From assembly GCA_031181325.1 (NCBI GenBank), contig JAPSKX010000030.1:1-35680 (forward strand): 35,680 bases of DNA, written 5' to 3'. Source of the stretch: Paenibacillus sp. Lineage in GTDB: Bacteria > Bacillota > Bacilli > Paenibacillales > YIM-B00363. The translations under genes were made by a program, and so were the position numbers. Positions 29,568 through 35,680 of this stretch are shown piece by piece (within the stretch, counting starts at the first letter, position 1; each line of letters starts with the position of its first letter). The notes beneath the pieces are model-generated. The model was not told the DNA's origin. It saw only the letters and a list, made by a program, of their open reading frames with translations, and made no database searches.

Positions 29568-29951
29568 TTGAGAATGAGCGGGATCGTAATCGGCGGATTG
29601 CTTGGCGCGGCCGCCGCGATGTATCTGAGCCGCAGCAATCGGACGTTCAGCTTCTCGGGCATCAGCTCTGCGACGCAAGCGCTCGACAGCATGGTGGAGA
29701 AGGCGCGCAGCAAGATGATGTCTCCGGATAAGCGTTCGTATTACGGGGACAACGCGAGCGCGTCCGGTTCCCAGTCGACGACGGAACCGAGCATGAGCGG
29801 CATGACGGGGATGGGCTCGACGAATGCCTCTTCGTCTGCCCCGGCGACGGGGCTCGACCGCGTCGAATCGATCGTGAAGCAAGATCCGGCGCTCAAGAGC
29901 CAAGTGAACGACATCTTAAGCGAAAGCCGGGATACCGCGACGATCCGATAA
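29568..29951 (+). CDS. Small membrane-anchored protein, Met/Ser-rich
   Basis: A 127-residue protein of unknown function. GGAGGG at 29555-29560 sits seven bases before TTG 29568; ATG 29574 is a slightly distant alternative. A Gly/Ala-rich hydrophobic segment (GIVIGGLLGAAAAMYL) at the N-terminus is the only membrane span. A short helix (TQALDSMVEKARSKMM) is followed by a low-complexity Ser/Thr/Met/Gly region and a C-terminal helix (GLDRVESIVKQDPALKSQVNDIL). The layout loosely recalls YtxH-like proteins, but I cannot assign it. A terminator follows directly. Confidence 0.72.
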   Translation: MRMSGIVIGGLLGAAAAMYLSRSNRTFSFSGISSATQALDSMVEKARSKMMSPDKRSYYGDNASASGSQSTTEPSMSGMTGMGSTNASSSAPATGLDRVESIVKQDPALKSQVNDILSESRDTATIR

Positions 29952-29967
29952 GGAAAGCGGTCCCGAA

Positions 29968-30005
29968 GAACCGCCGGAGCGAAGCCGCTTCGGCGGTTTC
30001 TTTTT
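29968..30005 (+). terminator. Rho-independent terminator
   Basis: AACCGCCG / CGGCGGTT stem, with a secondary GAGCG/CGCTT pairing in the loop, followed by TCTTTTT. It ends the small membrane-protein gene. Confidence 0.85.
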
Positions 30006-30025
30006 CCCGTCGGAAAAAGGGGGCG

Positions 30026-30054
30026 TTTACATAGTGCAATCAAAGGAATTTAAT
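30026..30054 (+). promoter_or_regulatory. Sigma-A type promoter before the mecA-like gene
   Basis: TTTACA (30026-30031), 17-base spacer, TTTAAT (30049-30054). The leader would be about 120 bases. It contains a 28-codon open frame from ATG 30061, which I do not call a gene. Confidence 0.62.
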
Positions 30055-30179
30055 GATAACATGAAGGTACGTCGAGACAAGCGAAGCGCGCCGCGCATCG
30101 TTATTTTCGACGTCACCATTCCGGACCTTGAACATACCTTGTGGTAACCGGACTTTTTCGAATAAAGGAGGATCCTGCG

Positions 30180-30779
30180 ATGAAAATCGAGAGGCTAAGC
30201 CATGATAAGATTCGGATTTTCCTTACATTCGACGATTTGACGGAGCGGGGCATCCAGAAATACGACATGTGGCGCGAAATCCCGAAGGTACACGAGTTGT
30301 TCAATGAATTGATGGACCAAGCCTATTCGGAGCTCGGCTTCGATACGAACGGTCCGCTCGCCGTCGAGGTGTTCGCGATGCCGGCGCAAGGCATGGTCGT
30401 CATCGTTACGAAGGGAAAGCACTCGGAGAAACACGGTTCGTACGCGGACGATGACGACGAGGACGTGTTCGAGATGGAAGTGACGCTCGAGGAGAGCGAC
30501 CTCATCTCCTATACGTTCCATGATTTCGAGCACGTCATCGCGGCCGCGAAACGAATCGGTCCACAATATACGGATGCAGGCTCATTATACGCCTATCAGA
30601 ACAAGTGGGTGCTCCAGCTGGAGTACGAAGCGGAGGACGACCGCAAGTTCGATAACTTGATTTCGGTCCTGTCGGAGTTCGGCGAAGCGAATTCGTACAC
30701 CGACGCCGTGCTCGAGGAGTACGGGAAGGTCGTTATCGCGGAAGGCGCGATCGGCGTCATTCGCGCACAGTTTGCATAG
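30180..30779 (+). CDS. mecA: Adaptor protein MecA/MecB for ClpCP
   Basis: MecA-type adaptors deliver proteins such as ComK to the ClpC-ClpP protease and help assemble ClpC. 199 residues: an N-terminal substrate-binding domain (MKIERLSHDKIRIFLTFDDLTERGI to about 75), an acidic linker (ADDDDEDVFEMEV, about 88-100) and a C-terminal ClpC-binding domain (about 105-199, with FEHVIAAAKRI and LEEYGKVVIAEGAIGVI). AAGGAGG precedes ATG 30180, so the longer frame from 30141 is not used. By position next to glutamate dehydrogenase it corresponds to B. subtilis mecB (ypbH), but sequence alone does not let me choose between MecA and MecB. A strong terminator follows. Confidence 0.93.
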   Translation: MKIERLSHDKIRIFLTFDDLTERGIQKYDMWREIPKVHELFNELMDQAYSELGFDTNGPLAVEVFAMPAQGMVVIVTKGKHSEKHGSYADDDDEDVFEMEVTLEESDLISYTFHDFEHVIAAAKRIGPQYTDAGSLYAYQNKWVLQLEYEAEDDRKFDNLISVLSEFGEANSYTDAVLEEYGKVVIAEGAIGVIRAQFA

Positions 30780-30797
30780 GCGCAGGCCAATCGGGTG

Positions 30798-30845
30798 AAA
30801 GCATCTTTTGTCAGCTCCGGCGAGGGGGGCGGAAAGATGCTTTTT
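30798..30845 (+). terminator. Rho-independent terminator after mecA
   Basis: AAAGCATCTTTT pairs with AAAGATGCTTT over 11 bases around a GC-rich loop, followed by a T-run. Confidence 0.88.
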
Positions 30846-30926
30846 GTCCGTAGCGGAATGAACCGGCTCGGACCAACGAACAATAGGACACAGAACGCCA
30901 TTGAGGCAGCATGCGAGGTGGGCTAT

Positions 30927-32187
30927 ATGGCTAGTGCCGAACACGGAGACGTCCTGGCGTCGACCCAGACGATCATCGGGCAAGCGCTCAAACGACTCGG
31001 CTACGGGGACGATATGTACGAGCTTCTGAAGGAACCGATGCGGGTGCTGACCGTTCGCATTCCGGTGCGGATGGACGACGGCGTCGTCAAGGTGTTCACC
31101 GGATATCGCGTATCGCGCGCAGCATAACGACGCCGTCGGCCCGACGAAGGGAGGCGTCCGCTTTCACCCCGACGTGACGGAGAGCGAGGTGAAGGCGCTG
31201 TCGATCTGGATGAGCCTGAAGTGCGGCATCGTCGATCTGCCGTACGGCGGAGGCAAGGGAGGCGTCGTCTGCGACCCGCGGCGGATGAGCTTCCGCGAGC
31301 TGGAACGGCTGAGCCGGGGCTACGTGCGCGCCGTCTCGCAGATCGTCGGTCCGACGAAGGACATCCCGGCGCCCGACGTCATGACGAATTCGCAAATCAT
31401 GGCTTGGATGTTCGACGAGTACAGCCGAATTCGCGAATTCGACGCGCCGGGCTTCATTACGGGCAAGCCGCTCGTGCTCGGCGGGTCGCACGGCAGGGAA
31501 ACCGCGACCGCGAAGGGCGTCACCATCATGATCCGCGAAGCGCTGAAGAAGCGCGACATCGACGTCCGGGACGCGCGGGTCATCGTGCAGGGCTTCGGCA
31601 ACGCGGGGAGCTATCTCTCGAAGTTCATGCACGAGGCCGGGGCGAAGGTCGTGGGCATCTCCGACGTGTACGGCGCATTGTACGACCCTGACGGCCTCGA
31701 TATCGAATATTTGTTGGATAAACGCGATTCGTTCGGCACGGTGACGAAGCTGTTCGAGAAGACGGCGATTTCGAACGAGGAGCTGCTCGTTCGGGACTGC
31801 GACATTCTCGTGCCCGCGGCCATCGAAAACCAGATCACGGCGCGTAACGCCGGCGACGTCAAGGCGTCGATCATCGTCGAGGCGGCCAACGGCCCGACGA
31901 CGCTCGAGGCCACGAAGATCGTCACCGATCGCGGCATCCTGCTCGTGCCGGACGTGCTCGCGAGCGCGGGCGGCGTCATCGTCTCGTATTTCGAGTGGGT
32001 GCAGAACAATCAAGGGTATTACTGGACCGAAGAAGAAGTGACCGAGAAGCTGGAAGCCATCATGGTGAAGGGCTTCGAGGATGTATACCAAACCCATGTC
32101 ACGCGCGGCGTCGACATGCGGCTCGCCGCTTATATGGTCGGCGTCCGCAAGATGGCCGAAGCCGCGCGGTACCGGGGTTGGGTGTAG
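30927..32187 (+). pseudogene. gudB: Glutamate dehydrogenase gene interrupted by a 7-bp tandem duplication
   Basis: Glutamate dehydrogenase deaminates glutamate to 2-oxoglutarate with NAD. ATG 30927, preceded by GAGGTG, opens a frame coding for the family's N-terminus, [19 protein letters not shown] and then VFTGYR, but the frame stops at 31125-31127. In the next frame the protein resumes at once: [31 protein letters not shown] (catalytic Lys), [21 protein letters not shown] (NAD site) to TAG 32185. The only fault is TATCGCG repeated at 31104-31117; with one copy the reading is GYRAQHN and the protein is 417 residues, normal length. All catalytic motifs remain. The place next to mecB/mecA and prsW matches B. 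subtilis gudB. As written the gene gives a 66-residue stub. Confidence 0.92.
31104..31117 (+). repeat. Perfect 7-bp tandem duplication inside gudB
   Basis: TATCGCG TATCGCG in direct contact. One copy preserves the conserved GYRAQHND reading; two copies shift the frame by +1 and bring in TAA at 31125-31127. It lies at codons 60-62 of the gene. Confidence 0.97.
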
Positions 32188-32232
32188 CGGGAGGCGTACG
32201 CGCCTCCGATCCCACGAAAGGGGGGCGACGTA

Positions 32233-32928
32233 TTGGCCCTGTTCTCGATCGCCGCGGCCGCCGCCGCTCCCGGCATCGCGTTGTTGTCTTATATCTACTT
32301 GAAAGACCGGTACGAGGCCGAGCCGATCGCGATGGTCGCGCGGCTGTTCTTGTTCGGCATGCTGGCCGTGTTTCCGGTCATGGTCCTGCAGCGAGGCTTC
32401 CAGCTGTGGTTCGGCAGCGACGATCCGTTCGTGTTTTCGTTCGTGACGACGGCCGGGCTCGAGGAAGCCGCCAAGTGGCTGATCGTCGCTATCGCCGTAT
32501 TCCGCCATGCGGAGTTCGACGAGCCGTACGACGGCATCGTCTACGCGACGGCCGCGTCGCTCGGCTTCGCCACGATGGAAAATATGCTGTACGCGTTTTT
32601 CGAACCGTTTTCCATGTCCACCTTGCTCGTCCGGGCGTTGCTCCCCGTCTCCGGGCATGCGCTCTTCGGCGTCGTCATGGGGTATTACTTCGGGCAGGCG
32701 AAGTTCGCGAAGGAGGAGCGCGGCAAGTTTTTCGCGTTCGCGTTCCTGTTCCCGGTGTTTTACCACGGCTTGTTCGACTTCCTGCTCACGACGGCGAAGT
32801 CGAACTGGATGTGGCTGATGGTGCCGTTCATGGCGTATTTGTGGGCGAGAGGGCTTTGGAAGATGAAACGAGCCAACCATCACTCGCCGCTTCGGATGAT
32901 TCGTCGCGAAGAAGAGTTTAAAATGTGA
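32233..32928 (+). CDS. prsW: PrsW-family intramembrane protease
   Basis: PrsW of B. subtilis makes the first cut in the anti-sigma factor RsiW. 231 residues with several hydrophobic segments, beginning SIAAAAAAPGIALLSYIYL. Family motifs: TTAGLEEAAKWLIV with the paired Glu (about residue 75), the segment FDEPYDGIVYATAASLGFATMEN, LPVSGHALFGVVMGYYFG, and FPVFYHGLFDFLL with His and Asp. TTG 32233 follows AAAGGGGGG and is the only start that keeps the first segment. No sigW-rsiW pair is in the window, so its target here is unknown. A hairpin with the next gene's ribosome site follows. Confidence 0.92.
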   Translation: MALFSIAAAAAAPGIALLSYIYLKDRYEAEPIAMVARLFLFGMLAVFPVMVLQRGFQLWFGSDDPFVFSFVTTAGLEEAAKWLIVAIAVFRHAEFDEPYDGIVYATAASLGFATMENMLYAFFEPFSMSTLLVRALLPVSGHALFGVVMGYYFGQAKFAKEERGKFFAFAFLFPVFYHGLFDFLLTTAKSNWMWLMVPFMAYLWARGLWKMKRANHHSPLRMIRREEEFKM

Positions 32929-32929
32929 A

Positions 32930-32976
32930 TCGTCCGTCCAAACTGGGTGAAGCATCCAATGTAAAGGACGGGACGA
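32930..32976 (+). other. Hairpin covering the ribosome site of the Cys4 gene
   Basis: TCGTCCGTCC (32930-32939) pairs with GGACGGGACGA (32966-32976) with one bulged base. The 3' arm contains GGACGGG, the likely ribosome site for ATG 32980. No T-run follows. Confidence 0.45.
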
Positions 32977-32979
32977 ACG

Positions 32980-33135
32980 ATGATTTCTCGCGTGAAAGTA
33001 TCGATTCGCTGCAACCGATGCGGCGAACGCTTCGTCTTGCGAGGCAAGAAGGAGAAGGGGCGCATCGAGACGGGCTTCAAGCGATGTCTGTGCGACAACG
33101 ATCACGATTTTCTAATCGATGAAGAAAGTGTATAA
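32980..33135 (+). CDS. 51-residue Cys4 micro-protein, probable zinc-binding
   Basis: A short gene, ATG 32980 to TAA 33133-33135, with AAAGGACGGG upstream. The product has CNRC (Cys11, Cys14) and CLC (Cys36, Cys38) separated by a basic stretch (LRGKKEKGRIETGFK); the four cysteines fit a small zinc ribbon. The end is acidic (DNDHDFLIDEESV). I do not recognise the family. It sits between prsW and ypeB, the place of sleB in B. subtilis. It is too short and too regular in Cys spacing to be dismissed, but expression is unproven. Confidence 0.62.
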   Translation: MISRVKVSIRCNRCGERFVLRGKKEKGRIETGFKRCLCDNDHDFLIDEESV

Positions 33136-33142
33136 CGGGGCG

Positions 33143-33181
33143 CCCTTCAACGAAAGCTAACGGTACGATTTCGTTGAAGGG
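33143..33181 (+). other. ypeB: Perfect 13-bp inverted repeat holding the ypeB ribosome site
   Basis: CCCTTCAACGAAA (33143-33155) is the exact reverse complement of TTTCGTTGAAGGG (33169-33181). The GAAGGGGG at 33176-33183 is the only good ribosome site for GTG 33193, so the RNA hairpin would hide it. No T-run follows, so it is not a standard terminator. Confidence 0.7.
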
Positions 33182-33192
33182 GGACGTCTAGA

Positions 33193-34548
33193 GTGTACCA
33201 ACGATTAAGCGCCGTCTTGTTTCCGATCGTCGCGGTGCTCCTCATAGGGGCAGGACTGTGGGGATATCAGGAGCATCAAGAGAAAAATCGCATCCTCGTC
33301 AAGGCGGAAAATCAATATCAACGCGCTTTCCATGACTTGTCTTATCATATGGACCAGCTGCACGAGGAACTCGGCAATACGCTGGCCGTCAGCTCCGCGT
33401 CGAACTTCCATCGCAAGGGACTTATCAACATGTGGCGGCTGACGAGTCAGGCGCAATCGGAAGTGAATCAGCTTCCGCTCACGCTGATGCCGTTCCACGA
33501 GACGGAAGAGCTGCTCGCCAATATCTCGAAATTTTCGTATAAGACGGCGATGCGGGATCTGACGAAGCAGCCGCTGTCCCCGGCCGAGATGAAGATCCTC
33601 ACGACCTTGTACGACCAATCCAAAGAAATAAAGAACGATCTTCGGAAGGTGCAGGAATCCGTCCTGAACGACCATCTCCAATGGATGGACGTCGAGATGC
33701 TGCTCGCTTCCGGCGCGGAAAATTACGACAACGACATTATCGACGGCTTCCAGCTGATGAACAAGCGCGTCACCGAAAACGGGGATATCGATTGGGGACC
33801 GACGATGACCGCGATGAACCGGCGCATGTCGATGCAATCCGACTCGGGTCCGACGATCACCGCGGAGGATGCGAAGCGCAAGGCGGCCGACTTCTTAGGA
33901 CTTAAGGACGTGTCGGGCATGAAAGCCGTGGAAAACGGGGCCGACACCGACTTCGCGACGTATTCCGTATCGGTTCCGACGCCGAACCGACAGACTTCGC
34001 GTCAGCTCGAATTTACGAAAGTCGGCGGGAAGCTCGTTTACTTCTTGACGGAGCGTACGGTGAAGGAGAAAATCGTCGACATTCCCGGCGCGGTGCAAGC
34101 GGGGACGGCGTTCCTGAAGGAGCATGGGTACGACGGGATGCGGGCGGTCAGCTACGACGAGTACAACAACGTCGCCAGCATTATGTTCGCGCGGGTCGTG
34201 AACGGCGTGACGGTGTACCCCGAGAAGGTGACGGTGAAAGTCGCGCTGGACGATGCGGAGGTCGCGGGGTTGTCCGCCGGAGAGCTGCTGTTCCACCCGA
34301 CGACCGAGAAGATCGCGGAGCCGGGGATGTCGGAAGCCGAGGCGCGGAAGCAGCTGAATCCGAACTTCAAGGTGAAGGACGCTTCGCTCGCGATCATTCG
34401 CAACGATCTGGACGAGGAAGTGCTCTGCTACGAATTTCTAGGCAGCATCAACGGCGGGGATTACAGAATTTATTTCAACGCCGACAACGGCTTCGAGGAG
34501 AAAATCGAACGCATCCGCGATTCGGATGCGGAGGCGTCCGGCGCGTAA
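33193..34548 (+). CDS. ypeB: Spore germination protein YpeB
   Basis: YpeB is a forespore membrane protein that localises and stabilises the cortex-lytic enzyme SleB. 451 residues, near the B. subtilis length. An N-terminal anchor (LFPIVAVLLIGAGLWGYQEH, about 9-28), a helical region with MDQLHEELGNTLAVSS, and WRLTSQAQSEVNQLPL, then PepSY-like repeats in the C-terminal half (ITAEDAKRKAADFLGLKDVSG; AGTAFLKEHGYDGMRAVSYDEYN; MSEAEARKQLNPNFKVKDAS). GTG 33193 is used, nine bases after the GGGGG of the hairpin-embedded ribosome site. sleB, normally its upstream partner, is not present in this window. Confidence 0.94.
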   Translation: MYQRLSAVLFPIVAVLLIGAGLWGYQEHQEKNRILVKAENQYQRAFHDLSYHMDQLHEELGNTLAVSSASNFHRKGLINMWRLTSQAQSEVNQLPLTLMPFHETEELLANISKFSYKTAMRDLTKQPLSPAEMKILTTLYDQSKEIKNDLRKVQESVLNDHLQWMDVEMLLASGAENYDNDIIDGFQLMNKRVTENGDIDWGPTMTAMNRRMSMQSDSGPTITAEDAKRKAADFLGLKDVSGMKAVENGADTDFATYSVSVPTPNRQTSRQLEFTKVGGKLVYFLTERTVKEKIVDIPGAVQAGTAFLKEHGYDGMRAVSYDEYNNVASIMFARVVNGVTVYPEKVTVKVALDDAEVAGLSAGELLFHPTTEKIAEPGMSEAEARKQLNPNFKVKDASLAIIRNDLDEEVLCYEFLGSINGGDYRIYFNADNGFEEKIERIRDSDAEASGA

Positions 34549-34567
34549 GCCGGAACGCCGGACTGCG

Positions 34568-34602
34568 AGCGCGAGACGGGAATTTCGTCTTGCGCTTTTT
34601 TC
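34568..34602 (+). terminator. Rho-independent terminator after ypeB
   Basis: AGCGCGAGACG pairs with CGTCTTGCGCT around a short loop, followed by TTTTTTC. Confidence 0.88.
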
Positions 34603-34623
34603 ATTCCTTTTCTCCGGGTCCGT

Positions 34624-34632
34624 TGGTATAAT
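34624..34632 (+). promoter_or_regulatory. Extended -10 promoter before the PilZ gene
   Basis: TGGTATAAT is an extended -10 with a perfect TATAAT. The -35 region is poor (TCCTTT), as is common for extended -10 promoters. It lies about 75 bases before GTG 34706. Confidence 0.6.
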
Positions 34633-34705
34633 ACCTGTATTAGGTCATGGGACGTACGAACCAAGGAGTCGCGGGGTTCGGTTCCGAAGGGGAGGGCCCG
34701 AACGA

Positions 34706-35350
34706 GTGAAAATCAACCAAACGTTATATTTGCAAGTGGCGTCTCTCGACGAAGAAGAGAGCAAGAAACTATATAAAACGCGCATCGCCGACGTCAGCGA
34801 CGAAAATATCGCCGTCGAGCTGCCGTTGGACGAGAAGACGGGGCGGTTCAAGCGGCTCGACGCGGGAGATCAAATTTCCGCTCATTTCATTACGGGAGAC
34901 GGCGTCAAAAATTTCTTCGAAACCGAGGTCGTGGGACATCAGACGGACGTCGTCCGACTCGTCATTTTGCGTCGCCCCGACCCGGAGACGATTACCCGCG
35001 TCCAGCGGCGCACGTTCCTGCGCGTGCCGGCGACGCTCGAGATCGCGTGCCGTCTCGGCGATCATCTGCAGTTCCTCGCGGTGACGGAAGACGTCAGCGG
35101 CGGCGGCATCTCGATCGTCTGCGAGGGCCATATCCCGATCAAGGCGAACGACGCGCTGCATTGCTGGCTGCTCCTTCATTTCCGCAGCGGCGCGATCGAG
35201 CATATCCCGTTCAAATCCGAGGTCATTCGCACCAAACCGCTCGAGACGGGCAAGCAGCTGGTCATGATGCGATTTCTGGACATCGCCGGCGTCGAGCAGC
35301 AGAAGATCATTCGATATTGCTTCGAGCGGCAGTTCGAGATGCGGAAATAA
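34706..35350 (+). CDS. ypfA: c-di-GMP-binding PilZ protein, YpfA (flagellar brake type)
   Basis: YpfA/DgrA of B. subtilis binds cyclic di-GMP and slows swimming by acting on the flagellar motor. 214 residues: an N-terminal YcgR-like domain (about 1-95) and a PilZ domain with the ligand motif RRTFLR (Arg102, Arg106) and DVSGGGIS (Asp129, Ser131, Gly134). GTG 34706 follows GGGGAGGG; a longer frame from ATG 34526 would run over the terminator and promoter and is rejected. Gene order ypeB-ypfA-ypfB matches B. subtilis. Confidence 0.93.
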   Translation: MKINQTLYLQVASLDEEESKKLYKTRIADVSDENIAVELPLDEKTGRFKRLDAGDQISAHFITGDGVKNFFETEVVGHQTDVVRLVILRRPDPETITRVQRRTFLRVPATLEIACRLGDHLQFLAVTEDVSGGGISIVCEGHIPIKANDALHCWLLLHFRSGAIEHIPFKSEVIRTKPLETGKQLVMMRFLDIAGVEQQKIIRYCFERQFEMRK

Positions 35351-35374
35351 TGCATAGATTTTCCTTGCGGGAAG

Positions 35375-35410
35375 CAACCTATCGGCATCGAAGCCGGTAG
35401 GTTGTTTTTT
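35375..35410 (+). terminator. Rho-independent terminator after ypfA
   Basis: CAACCTATCGGC pairs with GCCGGTAGGTTG (one mismatch) around a six-base loop, followed by TTTTTT. Confidence 0.9.
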
Positions 35411-35433
35411 GCGGCAAGGAAGGGGTAAGGCGG

Positions 35434-35673
35434 ATGCGGGAAGAGGAGCGCGGCGGCGCGGCTCGCGAGGACGAGTACGTTCGAAGATTTCTGCGGCTGT
35501 CGGATCGGGTGGAGAAGCGGCTCTTGCAAGCCATCGTCATTCTCCTGGTTCTGTTGGCGGTATTTCAAGCATTGCTGACGATCGACGCCGTACGGGAGCG
35601 AATCGCCCCGGTGGAACGGTTGGAAGGGCGTCCCTACGGCTTTGCACCTTTCCCGGAACGTGTGATATACTAA
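35434..35673 (+). CDS. Small membrane protein, YpfB-like (DUF5359)
   Basis: A 79-residue protein with one transmembrane segment (AIVILLVLLAVFQALLTI, about 33-50) after a charged start (MREEERGGAAREDEYVRRF) and a short outer tail ending in PERVIY. Its place after ypfA matches B. subtilis ypfB, which comes just before cmk; the next gene lies outside the window. The function is unknown. AAGGAAGGGG precedes ATG 35434. It is separated from ypfA by a terminator. Confidence 0.8.
   Translation: MREEERGGAAREDEYVRRFLRLSDRVEKRLLQAIVILLVLLAVFQALLTIDAVRERIAPVERLEGRPYGFAPFPERVIY
35642..35671 (+). promoter_or_regulatory. Candidate promoter for the gene beyond the window (cmk by synteny)
   Basis: TTGCAC (35642-35647), 18-base spacer, TATACT (35666-35671), overlapping the end of the YpfB-like gene. 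Confidence 0.4.
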
Positions 35674-35680
35674 ACGAGCG

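Noticed and set aside
32190..32208. GGAGGCG / CGCCTCC hairpin after gudB as a terminator
   Set aside because: No T-run follows; too short to call.
31096..33105. A 669-codon minus-strand open frame opposite gudB and prsW
   Set aside because: Shadow frame of two recognised genes; composition is atypical and no start signal is present.
1..35680. CRISPR arrays, tRNA or rRNA genes, insertion sequences, prophage genes
   Set aside because: I looked for repeated spacers, transposase or integrase motifs, and RNA gene landmarks on both strands and found none.

Overview
The window looks like a chromosomal segment of a GC-rich, endospore-forming member of the Bacillota, most likely Paenibacillaceae (Paenibacillus or Cohnella type). 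Reasons: spmA/spmB, a sporulation D,D-carboxypeptidase, ytfJ(gerW)-like and ypeB genes; a T-box leader before serA; strong AGGAGG-type ribosome sites; YesM/YesN-LplB-YtcP carbohydrate genes; and a gene order that closely follows the Bacillus subtilis ribH - scpAB - dacB/spmAB - rluB - resABCDE - serA - ypbD - mecB - gudB - prsW - ypeB - ypfA - ypfB region. No tRNA, rRNA, CRISPR array, insertion sequence or prophage was seen.

Layout. 1-755: end of ribBA and ribH (riboflavin). 812-2201: scpA-scpB (condensin partners). 2258-3570: a ytfI-like DUF2953 gene and ytfJ. 3733-5139: a secreted SLH-CAP protein. 5301-7698: dacB-spmA-spmB (spore cortex and dehydration). 7816-8930: a very short amidase-fold gene and rluB. 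8978-14646: resA-resB-resC-resD-resE (cytochrome c biogenesis and redox two-component control). 14891-24220: a carbohydrate-sensing and uptake locus: AraC-type response regulator, YesM-like kinase, two permeases, a lipoprotein and a large enzyme I cannot place in a family. It lies between resE and serA, where B. subtilis carries sigX-rsiX, so it is the accessory part of the window. 24434-26397: serA on the minus strand with a T-box leader and promoter. 26453-29951: rhodanese, a membrane protein, a CPBP protease, a 57-residue membrane peptide, a lipoprotein polysaccharide deacetylase and a small membrane protein. 30180-32187: mecA/mecB-like adaptor and a glutamate dehydrogenase gene. 32233-35673: prsW, a 51-residue Cys4 protein, ypeB, a YpfA-type PilZ protein and YpfB.

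How the genes act together: the res cluster builds c-type cytochromes and regulates respiration; dacB/spmAB, ytfJ and ypeB serve spore maturation and germination; the YesMN-type locus should sense and import an oligosaccharide, with the ATPase probably supplied from elsewhere, and process it with the 785-residue enzyme; two CcpA-like cre sites suggest catabolite control.

The most striking observation is that the glutamate dehydrogenase gene, at the same genomic position as B. subtilis gudB, is broken by a perfect 7-bp tandem duplication (31104-31117). Deleting one copy would restore the frame exactly. B. subtilis 168 gudB is likewise cryptic because of a short tandem duplication that can be precisely lost. 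Other points of interest are the unassigned enzyme with an embedded domain, a ResE without an extracytoplasmic sensor, a minimal amidase-like protein, RNA hairpins that occlude ribosome-binding sites, and a Cys4 micro-protein where sleB would be expected.
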